NCBI GenBank assembly: GCA_038230695.1
Contig: JBBRMT010000027.1
Span: 1-29,766, forward strand
Source: QHBQ01 sp038230695
Lineage (GTDB): Bacteria > Chloroflexota > Chloroflexia > QHBQ01
DNA: 29,766 nucleotides
Direction: 5' to 3'
Part shown: in pieces, positions 7,882-16,433 of the stretch
Position numbering within the stretch: the stretch's first letter is position 1
Layout: each line of letters begins with the position of its first letter
Translations under genes and position numbers: made by a program
Notes under the pieces: generated by a model
What the model was told of the DNA's origin: nothing
Databases searched by the model: none
The model's input: the letters and a program-made list of their open reading frames with translations, nothing else

Positions 7882-10236
7882 ATGTCCGACAATTACGGCC
7901 GGGGTAGCGGGCCACAGGATGGTGGTCAGCAGCCGCCTTACCAGCAGCCACAGCAGCCACCTTACCAGCAGCCGCAGCAGCCACCACCCTATCAGCAGCC
8001 TTACCCGCAACAGCCCTATCAACAACAGCCCTATCAGCAGCCGCCTTACCAGCAGCCGCCTCCACCGCCGGTTCAGACTACCACAGTAGCAACAACAGGC
8101 GGCGGTGGTTCGCCAATCGTGCCAATCATCATCGCCATCGTGGTAATCGCCGCGCTGGCAGTAGGTGGATACTTCCTGCTATCCAACAAGAGCAACAACA
8201 ACGTTGCTAATAACGCGACCCCGACAACGGTTGCCAGCAACAATGGTGGCAATAACAATTCGGCCAATACCCCCACCGGCAGTGGCAACAGCAACGCCAA
8301 CACCCCAACTGACAGCGGTAACAGTAATGCCAATACTCCGACTGGCAACAACGCAGTAAATACGCCATCCAGCGGTGGTAACAATAACAACAATGGCGGT
8401 AGTATCGCCGGTGGCCTGATGGTGCAAGCTAACGGCAAGGCCGCCGATATGCTGCTGCCCAAGCAGACGCTCGGCTACCTCAGCTTCAACGCCAAGCCGG
8501 GCGGCGACCAGCAGGCCAACCTCCAGCGCATCTCCGATGCTTTCACCAGCCAGGCTGGCTGGAATCAACTCTCCCAGCAGCTGGGCGGCTTGAGCGGTAG
8601 CGCCACGCAGGGTACTACCCAGCAGTGCGCCGGGCAGACCACTGGCACGAACAAAAACGGCTTCATTACCAACGCCACCGACGTGCTGCAAGGCAACGTC
8701 CTGGTTGCGCTGCTCACCCCCGATGTAACGAAGCTGCAGCAGTTGGGGCAGAGTGGCGCGAATAGCAGTTGTGCCGCGCTCGATTTCCTCAACCAGGGGT
8801 TCGTGGTCATTGCGGATACCAGCGCAAGCCAGGGTACGCTACTCGGCAAGCTCAAGGATGCTTCAGGCACCGCCACCAAGGTGGATAGCTACAACGGCCA
8901 GGACATCACCAAGTTCGACAACAATGGCTCGACTTACTTCCTGACCATGTATGGTGGCACCGCCGTACTGGCTGCCAACGAGGATAACATCAAGAAGGTA
9001 GTTGACGCGGGCGCGGGCAGCGACTCGCTGGGCGCCGACCAACACTATCAGGGCGCGGCCAGCCATCTACCCGCCAACCGTCTCGGCAGCCTCTACATCA
9101 ACGTCACCGAAGTAGTCGCGCTGGCGCAGGCAGCAATGAGCCAGAGCAGCAGCACCCCCATTTCTGGGACTACTCAGATAATGAGCGCGATGGCAAACAT
9201 CAAAGGCGTGGCGATGTTCAGCTTCACTGCCCAGCCCAACGGTCTACAGGTTGATGTTAGCACCAACCTCGACCTTGGTTCGATGGCAGGCAGCTATGCC
9301 AGCCCCATACTCGACCCTCGCACCTTCCTCGACAAGATCCCTGCCGATGCCTGGATGGTTATAGGCAGCCAGGATCTGCCCGGCATCTACAATGGCCTGG
9401 TTGACCAGTTGAACAAGGCAGGTGGGCTAACCAGCACGGCTTCCACCAGCACCACCCAAACACTCGACCAGTTCAAGCAGCAGGTCAATGCCCTTACTGG
9501 CATGGACTTTGACAAGGATCTGCTCCCCTTGCTCAACGGCGAAATGGCCCTCTTTGTCTCACCCGATGCCAGCGGTGGGATGCTGCCGGTAGGTGGGGTG
9601 CTGGTAGTCAAGACTAGCGATGCAACCAAAGCCGCAACCCTGGCCCAGAACCTCGCCACCCGCCTCGGCGCGATGAGCGGCGCAAGCGGTAGTGTCAACC
9701 CTGTGATGGGTCAGGCATCTGCCGGTCTAGGCAGCGACAGCACAATTAGCGGCACCAGCGTGATGAGCGGTTCAAGCGCGATCAGCGGTAGCGCCGTGAT
9801 GAGCGGTTCCACCGCGCCAGCAACGGGCGGCACGGGCGCAGCCCCGCAGGAGCAGGTCATCAATGGCGGCAAGTTCTACGCCGTCACCGTCTCAGGGGCG
9901 CAGGTTTACATCGGCACCATAAATGATGTGTTGTTCGTCTCCTACGGCAAGAGCGCCATTGACAACTGGGGCAAGAGCGGTGGGGTGAGCAGCAGCGACG
10001 TGTTCAAGCACAGCACCGACACCACCGAGAAGCCCAACAGCGGCCTAATCTACTTCAACCTCAAGGCCATCGCAACGTTCGCCGAGCAGATGGCCCCCAG
10101 CCTGGGCATTACCACGCAGCAGATCGCCCAGTTCAAGCCGCTGTACGCCCCCTTCGAGGGCATGGCGATCACCAGCACTCAGTACGACAAGAACAGCAGC
10201 CATGTAGTCATCTTCTTCGACATCCAGAAGCCGTAA
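7882..10236 (+). CDS. Membrane-anchored DUF3352-type protein with Gln/Pro/Tyr-rich N-terminus
   Basis: A 784-residue protein. Residues 1-65 are a low-complexity cytoplasmic tail built of PPYQQPQQ-like repeats. Residues about 79-101 form one transmembrane helix (IVPIIIAIVVIAALAVGGYF). Residues about 105-172 are an Asn/Gly/Thr-rich linker with GNSNANTPT repeats. The rest is a large extracellular region resembling DUF3352, starting LPKQTLGYLSFNAKP, with statements such as VLVALLTPDVTKL and FFDIQKP at the very end. A Ser/Gly-rich insert (SGTSVMSGSSAISGSAVMSG) interrupts it near residue 625. The family has no established biochemical function. AAGGAGG five to six bases before the ATG is a strong start signal. 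It is monocistronic, between its own promoter and a bidirectional terminator, and converges on the anti-sigma gene. The DUF3352 call rests on sequence pattern memory. Confidence 0.75.
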   Translation: MSDNYGRGSGPQDGGQQPPYQQPQQPPYQQPQQPPPYQQPYPQQPYQQQPYQQPPYQQPPPPPVQTTTVATTGGGGSPIVPIIIAIVVIAALAVGGYFLLSNKSNNNVANNATPTTVASNNGGNNNSANTPTGSGNSNANTPTDSGNSNANTPTGNNAVNTPSSGGNNNNNGGSIAGGLMVQANGKAADMLLPKQTLGYLSFNAKPGGDQQANLQRISDAFTSQAGWNQLSQQLGGLSGSATQGTTQQCAGQTTGTNKNGFITNATDVLQGNVLVALLTPDVTKLQQLGQSGANSSCAALDFLNQGFVVIADTSASQGTLLGKLKDASGTATKVDSYNGQDITKFDNNGSTYFLTMYGGTAVLAANEDNIKKVVDAGAGSDSLGADQHYQGAASHLPANRLGSLYINVTEVVALAQAAMSQSSSTPISGTTQIMSAMANIKGVAMFSFTAQPNGLQVDVSTNLDLGSMAGSYASPILDPRTFLDKIPADAWMVIGSQDLPGIYNGLVDQLNKAGGLTSTASTSTTQTLDQFKQQVNALTGMDFDKDLLPLLNGEMALFVSPDASGGMLPVGGVLVVKTSDATKAATLAQNLATRLGAMSGASGSVNPVMGQASAGLGSDSTISGTSVMSGSSAISGSAVMSGSTAPATGGTGAAPQEQVINGGKFYAVTVSGAQVYIGTINDVLFVSYGKSAIDNWGKSGGVSSSDVFKHSTDTTEKPNSGLIYFNLKAIATFAEQMAPSLGITTQQIAQFKPLYAPFEGMAITSTQYDKNSSHVVIFFDIQKP

Positions 10237-10264
10237 CCTGGGTGTAAAGAAGCGGAAAAAGCAA

Positions 10265-10292
10265 GGGGCGCACATGATGTGCGCCCCTTCTT
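10265..10292 (+). terminator. Bidirectional intrinsic terminator between convergent genes
   Basis: A 10-bp perfect stem GGGGCGCACA/TGTGCGCCCC with a three-base loop (10265-10287). TTCTT follows on the plus strand, and on the minus strand the stem is followed by TTGCTTTTT. It can end both the DUF3352-type transcript and the sigma/anti-sigma transcript. The rest of 10293-10447 shows nothing recognisable. Confidence 0.85.
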
Positions 10293-10447
10293 ATACCAGA
10301 TATACGCCCAACATCTAACACCAAATCTGGCAGATGGTGCGGTAAAATCAGCACTGATGGCGCTGCACCAGGGCGGGTAGTGGCCCTCCCCTACGATTTA
10401 CTGCTTTATCCTCTGGAAACGGTATAAGTTCTCAGCACTCAGCACTG

Positions 10448-12001
10448 CTATTGCTGTTTGGCCTTCTTTATTTCTGGCGGAGGGTTAGCGGTAGTCACGT
10501 TCGCATCGGGAGCAGAGGCAACCGGGGTAGGCGTAGGTTGACTGTCCACAAAAGTGTCGCGGTAGAGATTCCAGGAGCCGGAGAACTGCACTGCGCTAGT
10601 GTCGCTACTGGGAGTCAGCTTGCCGCTCAATACGTAGATGAGATTCTGATCAGTCCACAACATTCGCCCGCCCTGGAAGTTTTCGACTACCTCGCTGATG
10701 CGGGTTTCGTCTTGCTGTTTGGCGAAGCCAAGCGTCTCCCACATCTGGTGATTGAACCAGACCTTGCCAAAGCCGCGCAAGGGGGTGTACAGGCCGCTGG
10801 GTGGAGACACCACAGGGGTCGGTTCGCCGTCGCCCTGGTTCCAGTTTTCCGGATAGACCTCGAAGGTGCGACCGTTGTAGTTGGGATAGATGACGTAGAT
10901 GAGACGGTGCTGGCTGTCCCAGATCATCGTGCCATTCTGGAAGAGCAGGATGGTGCCGGTGAGCGCCTGCTCCGCATCAATCGCGCAGCCCATCGCATTC
11001 TGCACCTCGTTGTGTTCGTTGTAGAGCTTACCGAAGCCGCGCACCGGGGTGATAGCACAGGTTGGGGTGGGTGATAGCGGCGGTGTCGCAGTCAGGTCAG
11101 GGGTTGCAGTCAACTGCATGGCAGTCGCGGTGGGTTGCGCTGCGGTGCTGGTTGGCGCGATGGGCGTATCGGTTGTTTGCGCCGTTAGTGCGGTAGGTGT
11201 AGCGCTTGGCTTCGATGCTGCTAGAGCCGCAGTATCGGTAGCTCGCGCTGGTGCGGCAGTGTTGGCAGGCTGAACCGGCGCAGTGGTGTTGGTCGAGCGC
11301 GGCGCGGTGATGAGTTGCGTGGGCGGCAGCGGCGCGGGCGTGTTAGTCGGCGCTGGCATGGCGCTGGTGTTGGTTGGCACTGCCTGGGCGACAACCGTTC
11401 CGCCGCTAATTGGCGTGTTGGTTGGCGCGGCTGGCGCGTTGGTGGGGACACCCGGCACCAAAGCAGGTGTGGATGTCTCCAGCGCAACTGGCGTGCTGCT
11501 CGGCTGAGGCGTAGGCGTATTGGTGCCGGGGAGCATTGCTACCGCAGTCTGGGTTCCGCCCGCCGCAATATTGGTGCTGGATTGATTCCGGTTGAACTGG
11601 TTGAACACCAGGGTAAAGGCGATCAGCAGAGCAACCAGAACCGCCAGCAGTGCGCCCAGCTTCAGCCCCTGGCCCAGCACGGTGGCAACCGTGACTGGCC
11701 GCCGCACCGAGCCGGTGGCGCTGCGCTCGACGCTGCGATAACGCTCGGTCGTGGCGCTGGCAAGGGCCGCTTTGGCGCTGGAAATCGTATGCACCTGGTT
11801 CATCACGCTACGACGCAGGTTGGCGGGCGGCGTTGGGTGTGGCAGCGCCTCGAATTCGCCGGTAATGCGACGATACTCGCGCAACTGGGCAATCGCTTCG
11901 GGCGAACTCTCCAGGCAATCTTCAACAAACTTTCGCTCATCTGCCGTCGCCTCACCATCGTAGTAGGCGGACAGCAGCGGCCCCATGTCGCCGCAGTTCA
12001 T
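10448..12001 (-). CDS. Membrane anti-sigma factor with extracellular RGFG repeats
   Basis: A 517-residue single-pass protein. Residues 1-45 align with the zf-HC2 anti-sigma domain (MNCGDMGPLLSAYYDGE...). The HxxxCxxC zinc ligands are replaced: where relatives read VExHLxxCPxC, this protein reads VEDCLESSPEA, so it is probably a zinc-free anti-sigma domain. One transmembrane helix spans about 112-134. A Pro/Thr/Ala linker follows (about 150-315). Two extracellular repeats lie at about 318-371 and 406-459; each begins P(V/L)RGFGK and ends with GxM(I/L)W...IYV(I/L). The gene begins three bases after the sigma factor stop, so the two are co-translated, and the protein should hold the sigma factor at the membrane. 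The outside repeats may sense or bind cell-envelope material, which is inference. Confidence 0.85.
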   Translation of the reverse strand: MNCGDMGPLLSAYYDGEATADERKFVEDCLESSPEAIAQLREYRRITGEFEALPHPTPPANLRRSVMNQVHTISSAKAALASATTERYRSVERSATGSVRRPVTVATVLGQGLKLGALLAVLVALLIAFTLVFNQFNRNQSSTNIAAGGTQTAVAMLPGTNTPTPQPSSTPVALETSTPALVPGVPTNAPAAPTNTPISGGTVVAQAVPTNTSAMPAPTNTPAPLPPTQLITAPRSTNTTAPVQPANTAAPARATDTAALAASKPSATPTALTAQTTDTPIAPTSTAAQPTATAMQLTATPDLTATPPLSPTPTCAITPVRGFGKLYNEHNEVQNAMGCAIDAEQALTGTILLFQNGTMIWDSQHRLIYVIYPNYNGRTFEVYPENWNQGDGEPTPVVSPPSGLYTPLRGFGKVWFNHQMWETLGFAKQQDETRISEVVENFQGGRMLWTDQNLIYVLSGKLTPSSDTSAVQFSGSWNLYRDTFVDSQPTPTPVASAPDANVTTANPPPEIKKAKQQ

Positions 12002-12004
12002 TTG

Positions 12005-12610
12005 TTAGTCCCTCGCTTCTTCGCCGTACAGTTTGCGGAACTCTTCACGGGCGCGGAAGAGGATGGATTTGACCGCGCCCCGCGATACATCCATCACATC
12101 GGCGATTTCGTCGCACGACATTCCCTGGTATTCCTTTAGCACCAGCGCCATACGGTTGCGGGCGCTCATGCGGCGCAGGGTTTCCTGCACTTGTTTGGTA
12201 GTCTCTTGCTGCACGTAGCTGCGTTCGGGGTCGCCGCTGGCATCGTGGCTGGCTGGCTCGGCCACGCCCTCGCCACGTTCGCGCTCATGCTCCCACGGCA
12301 GCCAGCTAATCAGCCGCCGCCGTCGCAGGATGTCGAGGCAGGTGTTGGAGGCAATGCGGTGCAGCCAGGCGGACAGGTTTAGTTCCTGCTCATTGCCCAG
12401 GCGGGGCAACGCCTGATAAGCCTTGATGAACGTCTCCTGGGTCAGGTCAAAAGCGTCGTCGGGGTTGCCCATAATGCGATAGACATACGCATAGATACGC
12501 CGCTCGTAGCGTTGGTAGATGGCCGCAAAAGCAGCCTCCTCCCCACGACGTGCGCGTTCGACCCATGCGATCTCATCCAGGGCCACTGCGTATCCTTTCG
12601 CCGCCACCAT
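12005..12610 (-). CDS. ECF-type RNA polymerase sigma factor
   Basis: A 201-residue sigma-70 family factor of the extracytoplasmic function group. Region 2 covers about 30-95 (IYAYVYRIMGNPDDAFDLTQ, then AWLHRIASNTCLDILRRRR); region 4 covers about 145-196 (LKEYQGMSCDEIADVMDVSR, then GAVKSILFRAREEF). It should recruit RNA polymerase to stress or envelope promoters when released by the anti-sigma factor encoded immediately downstream. AAGGAGGG lies four bases before the ATG at 12610. Two in-frame GTG codons shortly downstream, one behind AAAGGA, are alternative starts that would shorten the N-terminus by a few residues. A sigma-70-type promoter sits at 12701-12730. Confidence 0.93.
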   Translation of the reverse strand: MVAAKGYAVALDEIAWVERARRGEEAAFAAIYQRYERRIYAYVYRIMGNPDDAFDLTQETFIKAYQALPRLGNEQELNLSAWLHRIASNTCLDILRRRRLISWLPWEHERERGEGVAEPASHDASGDPERSYVQQETTKQVQETLRRMSARNRMALVLKEYQGMSCDEIADVMDVSRGAVKSILFRAREEFRKLYGEEARD

Positions 12611-12700
12611 TAACCCTCCTTCACCGTGTGTAACGGATAAGGAGCGTAGAGGTTGCAGATCTTCAAGTAATCCATTTATGTGAAGCTGAACTGCGAGGGT

Positions 12701-12730
12701 AGTATATCATTTTGGTTGGGCGGGTGGCAA
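12701..12730 (-). promoter_or_regulatory. Candidate promoter of the sigma/anti-sigma operon
   Basis: On the minus strand TTGCCA (12730-12725) and TATACT (12706-12701) are 18 bases apart, about 90 bases before the sigma factor start. It looks like a housekeeping promoter, so self-activation by the ECF factor is not evident. Confidence 0.55.
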
Positions 12731-12762
12731 AACAATGCGCCCCTCACGTCTGGTGGGGGCAT
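12731..12762 (-). terminator. Possible terminator of the tyrA-glycosyltransferase operon
   Basis: On the minus strand GCCCC (12760-12756) pairs with GGGGC (12743-12739), followed by GCATTGTTTTG. The stem is short and the T-run interrupted, and it abuts the sigma promoter, so this is tentative. Confidence 0.4.
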
Positions 12763-12784
12763 CTGTTCTACATATAGGGTACGC

Positions 12785-13945
12785 CTACCCTGCGCCCAGC
12801 ATCAACCGCACCGCTGCCAGCGCCGCATCGGGGGTTAGGGTATCGAGGCACTCGCGGGGCGGGCAACCGTGACGCAGCCCGACTGCGTGTTCGCGGTAGA
12901 GGCAGGGGCTGCAGGCTAGCGACTGGCGCAGCACCGCATGGCTAGTGGGTTGCGGCCATTCCTGCGGCTGCTGGGTTAGCGCGTCAAGCACGGTGGCTGC
13001 ACCGCCCGCCACGTATGGCCCCCAGGCCCGATGGTTGCTCGGCCCATAGATACCCAGCACTGGCACGCCGCTGGCGGTGGCAATGTGCAGCGGGCCGCTG
13101 TCGCTGCCAATGTACAAATCGCAGCGGGCCAGCACCGCCGCCAGTTCGCCCAGCGTTGTCTGCTCGCTCAGGTTCAGGGTCTTTGCATCATCCCCCAGGT
13201 TCGCACTCTCGATAATCTTCACCGCCCACTCGCTTACGTCAGGCCCGCCCACAATGATGAGGCGGGCGTTCAGCGTGTCGCGCAACCGCCGCGCCAGTTG
13301 CGCGAAGTAGCCAGCGGGCCAGCGCCGCGCCGGGGCATATGCGCCAGTGCCGGGGTGGATTGCCACCAGCGGGCCGTCTTTATGCAGCAAGGGGGCGAGT
13401 AGTTGGCTTGCCCGCTCTATATCCGCCGCCGTGGGGGTGAATGAGAGGGGTAGGGGCGCAGGGTCTGCGCCGAGCAGGGCAGCCACCTGCTGCCAGTAGG
13501 CCGCCTCGTGCATTGCGCCAAAGCCCGCATCGGGGTAGCGATCGGTGAGGAACCAGCCCCGCCCATTGTCCAACCCCGCCCGTCTCTTTGCGCCGCTTGC
13601 CAGGGCCAGTACGGCAAACTTCACGCTGCCAAAGCGGGTGGTAAAATGGTGCATTATCGCCACTGCATCGTAGTGGGCGGCGCGGAGTTGGCGAACGAAG
13701 CCCAAGCCAGCAGCCCAACGGCGCGGGTTCAACAACGCGGTGGGCCGATCGAAGCCGAACTTGTCGAATAGGATAGCGTTATCTATGTAGGGCAGCGCGG
13801 CCAAGGTGGCTGCCGACTTGGGGGGGGCCAGCACGTCAATCCGCGCATCGGGGTGGGCGCGATGCAGCGCAGTCAGCGCCGCACTAATCATCAGCAGGTC
13901 GCCGACATCAGCCAGCTTGACCACCAAAATGCGCTCTAGCTTCAT
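12785..13945 (-). CDS. Glycosyltransferase family 9 (heptosyltransferase-like) protein
   Basis: A 386-residue GT-B fold enzyme resembling ADP-heptose:LPS heptosyltransferases. The N-terminus MKLERILVVKLADVGDLLMI is the family's nucleotide-sugar fold opening. Further motifs are VAIHPGTGAYAPARRWP (donor-binding region) and YIGSDSGPLHIATASGVPVL, the hallmark D-S-G-P-L-H stretch. A Cys-rich tail (LACSPCLYREHAVG...HGCPPRECL) is also usual in the family. It probably transfers a sugar to a surface glycan or lipid; the acceptor cannot be told, and a true LPS heptose substrate need not apply. The start at 13945 is seven bases after the tyrA stop, so the two genes are probably cotranscribed. A longer frame open to 14227 is only the shadow of tyrA. 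Confidence 0.88.
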   Translation of the reverse strand: MKLERILVVKLADVGDLLMISAALTALHRAHPDARIDVLAPPKSAATLAALPYIDNAILFDKFGFDRPTALLNPRRWAAGLGFVRQLRAAHYDAVAIMHHFTTRFGSVKFAVLALASGAKRRAGLDNGRGWFLTDRYPDAGFGAMHEAAYWQQVAALLGADPAPLPLSFTPTAADIERASQLLAPLLHKDGPLVAIHPGTGAYAPARRWPAGYFAQLARRLRDTLNARLIIVGGPDVSEWAVKIIESANLGDDAKTLNLSEQTTLGELAAVLARCDLYIGSDSGPLHIATASGVPVLGIYGPSNHRAWGPYVAGGAATVLDALTQQPQEWPQPTSHAVLRQSLACSPCLYREHAVGLRHGCPPRECLDTLTPDAALAAVRLMLGAG

Positions 13946-13952
13946 TGGCCCT

Positions 13953-14957
13953 TTACTTGCCTTGCGGTTTGCGCCCAAAGCCGCCCAGGATGCCGCGACT
14001 GACCACGTTGCCCATGCTAATGTTCTGCAACTCAGTCTCCAGAGCGCGGTTGCCACCCGCCCGCTCGTTAAGCCACTTCTCGCGCTCATCCCGCGCGGTG
14101 GCAAAGAACTTTTCGATGCGTAGCGCAGCCTCACTGCTGGGGCTGTTGGGGTCAGTGGCCTTAACCATCTCGCGTAGGTCGAACAGCACGGCAATATATC
14201 GATCCAGCCAGCTAACCACCGCTTCACGGTTACTGAGCAGGATGTCGCGGTGCATTACCGCATCGCCCTCGGCCAGGCGGGTCATGTCGCGGTAGCCGCT
14301 GGCCGCCAGCTTGCCCATCTCCGACCAGCCATCGCTGTCCATCGTTACCTTCGCTAGCGTTGCGGCCAGCGCGAAGGGCATATGGCTGACTGCCGCCACC
14401 GCTGCATCATGCTCCAGCGGATCAATGAACAGCGGGCTAGCCCCCAGCATCCGCACCATCATGATGACCTGCTCAATAGCCGTCTCGCTAGCCCGCATCG
14501 AGGGGCAGATGGCGTAGGTTGCGCCGGTGAACAGATTGCTCTTAGCCTCGCCCAGTCCGCCAGTGCCACCCGCCATAGGGTGGCCGCCCACGAAGTGGAC
14601 GTTATTGGGCAGCAACTCGTCGGCCCACTGCAACACCTGTTGCTTGGTGCTGGTGGTGTCGGTGACGACCGCGCCGCTGCTGACCACCGGCGCAAGCGCA
14701 GCCAAAACCTCACGTACTCCCAGCGCAGGCGTGCAGATGATCACCATGTCGGCGTTGCGTACCGCCCCGCCAAAGTCGCGGGAGACGGAGTTGACCACGC
14801 CCATCCGCGCCGCCATATTGGCCTTTTCGCCATCCTTGTCGTAGCCGACTAGCTCGAAAGGATTCTTGCGGCCATCTGGCGTGTTCATCCACTGGCGCAA
14901 CGCCAGCCCCACCGAACCGCCAATCAGCCCCAGCCCCACAATCGTTACTCTTGCCAT
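13953..14957 (-). CDS. tyrA: Prephenate dehydrogenase (TyrA family)
   Basis: A 334-residue enzyme that oxidatively decarboxylates prephenate to 4-hydroxyphenylpyruvate in tyrosine synthesis, or arogenate to tyrosine in some relatives. An N-terminal Rossmann domain has GLGLIGGSVGLAL. The catalytic domain shows GGHPMAGG, with the family histidine, and VSHMPFALAATL. A C-terminal helical extension (DEREKWLNERAGG) follows; no ACT or chorismate mutase domain is visible, so this is a monofunctional form. AAAGGAG lies nine bases before the ATG. An extended -10 element (TGGTATAAT, TATAAT at 15018-15013 on the minus strand) lies about 55 bases upstream. It is first in an operon with the glycosyltransferase. 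Confidence 0.92.
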   Translation of the reverse strand: MARVTIVGLGLIGGSVGLALRQWMNTPDGRKNPFELVGYDKDGEKANMAARMGVVNSVSRDFGGAVRNADMVIICTPALGVREVLAALAPVVSSGAVVTDTTSTKQQVLQWADELLPNNVHFVGGHPMAGGTGGLGEAKSNLFTGATYAICPSMRASETAIEQVIMMVRMLGASPLFIDPLEHDAAVAAVSHMPFALAATLAKVTMDSDGWSEMGKLAASGYRDMTRLAEGDAVMHRDILLSNREAVVSWLDRYIAVLFDLREMVKATDPNSPSSEAALRIEKFFATARDEREKWLNERAGGNRALETELQNISMGNVVSRGILGGFGRKPQGK

Positions 14958-15398
14958 GCCGCTTTGCTCCTTTTGCCGCTAGCGGCCCTTCAGCCGCGCT
15001 TCATGTCTCTGCATTATACCACTAATCGCCGCTGCAAGGTTCAGCAGGGGTGCAAGCGATTGCAAAGTACAAACATCTGTGCTATAATGAAGCCGATGTT
15101 ACAACTCCCTTTCTGAAAGCAGTAGCTTCTTTGTCTTATAGTTAGCGATTGGTAAGGTATAATACCAGTTCGTATTGGTGATGCAGTTCATAGTATTGCG
15201 ATCGCGCACTAAGGTGAACGTAGCCCACCCCTACATTGGCGGCAATAGCAATGGATAAACTGCACCTGCGGATCGGTGAGCGCGAATCCATTTCGCTCTG
15301 GTTCGCCTTACCTTGACGTTGATGGGCGGATGTCCAACGAACGGTTAACCACACTCATCATGCTGTCACAGGCGTGATGCCAATTGAAAGGAATGGAG
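14958..15398. other. Intergenic region with divergent promoters and a long leader
   Basis: About 440 bases lie between tyrA and the alpha/beta hydrolase. The minus-strand extended -10 for tyrA is at 15013-15018. A good plus-strand promoter (TTGCAA 15060-15065, 17 bases, TATAAT 15083-15088) would give a leader of about 300 bases before the hydrolase. That stretch holds a short palindrome, GGTATAATACC at 15156-15166, but no convincing gene or known RNA. Confidence 0.5.
15060..15088 (+). promoter_or_regulatory. Candidate plus-strand promoter upstream of the hydrolase
   Basis: TTGCAA and a perfect TATAAT are separated by 17 bases. The nearest plus-strand gene starts about 310 bases downstream, so it may serve that gene with a long leader or drive an unrecognised small RNA. 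Confidence 0.55.
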
Positions 15399-16250
15399 AT
15401 GACAACTGCTCCCGCACAAACCGGCTACGCTACGGTGAACGGCCTGAAGATGTACTACGAAATCCACGGCACAGGCCAGCCGCTAGTGATGATTCACGGT
15501 GGCCTGGGGGTGATTGAAATGTTTGAGCCAATCATGCCTGGCTTCGGTGCGAGTGAAGTGTCTGAGCCGATCCTCCCCGCCCTGGCGCGGACACGGCAGG
15601 TTATCGCCGTCGAATTGCAGGCCCATGGGCATACCGCTGACATCGAGCGCCCGTTGAGCTACGAGCTGATGGCGGACGACATTGCCGCTTTGCTGAAGCA
15701 GCTCGGCATCGAGCAAGCGGACATCCTTGGCTACTCGCTAGGTGGCGGGGTCGCGCTGCAAACCGTCATCCGCCATCCCGATTTGGTGCGTAAGCTGGTG
15801 GTTATCTCGACTGTCTTCAAGCGCGAGGGTTGGTATCCTGAGAGCCGCGATGGAATGTCGGCGCTGGATGCCGAAGCCGCCAAATCATTCGTCGGCAGCC
15901 CCATGCACCAGGCATATGCCAACGTCGCACCCAGGCCGGAAGATTGGCCCACGTTGGTCGTCAAGCTGAGTCAGATGCTCAGTCAGGATTACGACTGGTC
16001 AACTGGCGTAGCGGCGATTAAAGCGCCCACGCTGCTCGTATACAGCGATGCCGACAGCGTCCGCCCTCAGCACATCCTGGAGTTTTTTGGCCTGCTTGAT
16101 GGTGGCAAGATGGATGGTATGATGGTCGGTGTCTCCAATTCCCAACTCGCCATCATCCCTGGCACCACTCATGTTACCATCCTGTTCCGCCCCGACTTGA
16201 TACTACCGATGGTGTCTTCGTTCCTCAATGCTCCGATGCCGGAAGCCTAA
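15399..16250 (+). CDS. Alpha/beta hydrolase
   Basis: A 283-residue alpha/beta-hydrolase fold protein. The oxyanion region is PLVMIHGGLG (about 29-37). The nucleophile elbow is GYSLGGG with Ser113. Candidate acid residues are Asp217 or Asp219 in VYSDADSV, and the catalytic histidine is His258 in GTTHVT, so the triad looks complete. Esterase, lipase or C-C hydrolase activity are all possible; the substrate cannot be predicted. The ATG at 15399 is chosen because AAAGGA at 15387-15392 is six bases upstream; an ATG at 15393 and a TTG at 15384 are too close to that site. It lies upstream of treS but treS has its own promoter, so they are probably separate units. Confidence 0.88.
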   Translation: MTTAPAQTGYATVNGLKMYYEIHGTGQPLVMIHGGLGVIEMFEPIMPGFGASEVSEPILPALARTRQVIAVELQAHGHTADIERPLSYELMADDIAALLKQLGIEQADILGYSLGGGVALQTVIRHPDLVRKLVVISTVFKREGWYPESRDGMSALDAEAAKSFVGSPMHQAYANVAPRPEDWPTLVVKLSQMLSQDYDWSTGVAAIKAPTLLVYSDADSVRPQHILEFFGLLDGGKMDGMMVGVSNSQLAIIPGTTHVTILFRPDLILPMVSSFLNAPMPEA

Positions 16251-16326
16251 TGATCGCGCCCAAGGAGAGCAGGAATGGCGATGAAGTAACGATGACGTTT
16301 CTAGCGGGTTTGCGATTTACCCCAGC

Positions 16327-16356
16327 TTGACTCCAGCTTGCGCCCTGTAGTACAAT
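16327..16356 (+). promoter_or_regulatory. Candidate treS promoter
   Basis: TTGACT (16327-16332) and TACAAT (16351-16356) with an 18-base spacer, giving a leader of about 70 bases before the treS ATG. Confidence 0.6.
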
Positions 16357-16433
16357 CGCCTCAACACCCATACATAAGGGCGGTTTATTGCGACTTGTGT
16401 CCCTATTTCACTGCGTTAGAGAGGATAACGGCA

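Noticed and set aside
15204..15211. GCGATCGC octamer (HIP1-like)
   Set aside because: I noticed only this copy; a lone octamer carries no information.
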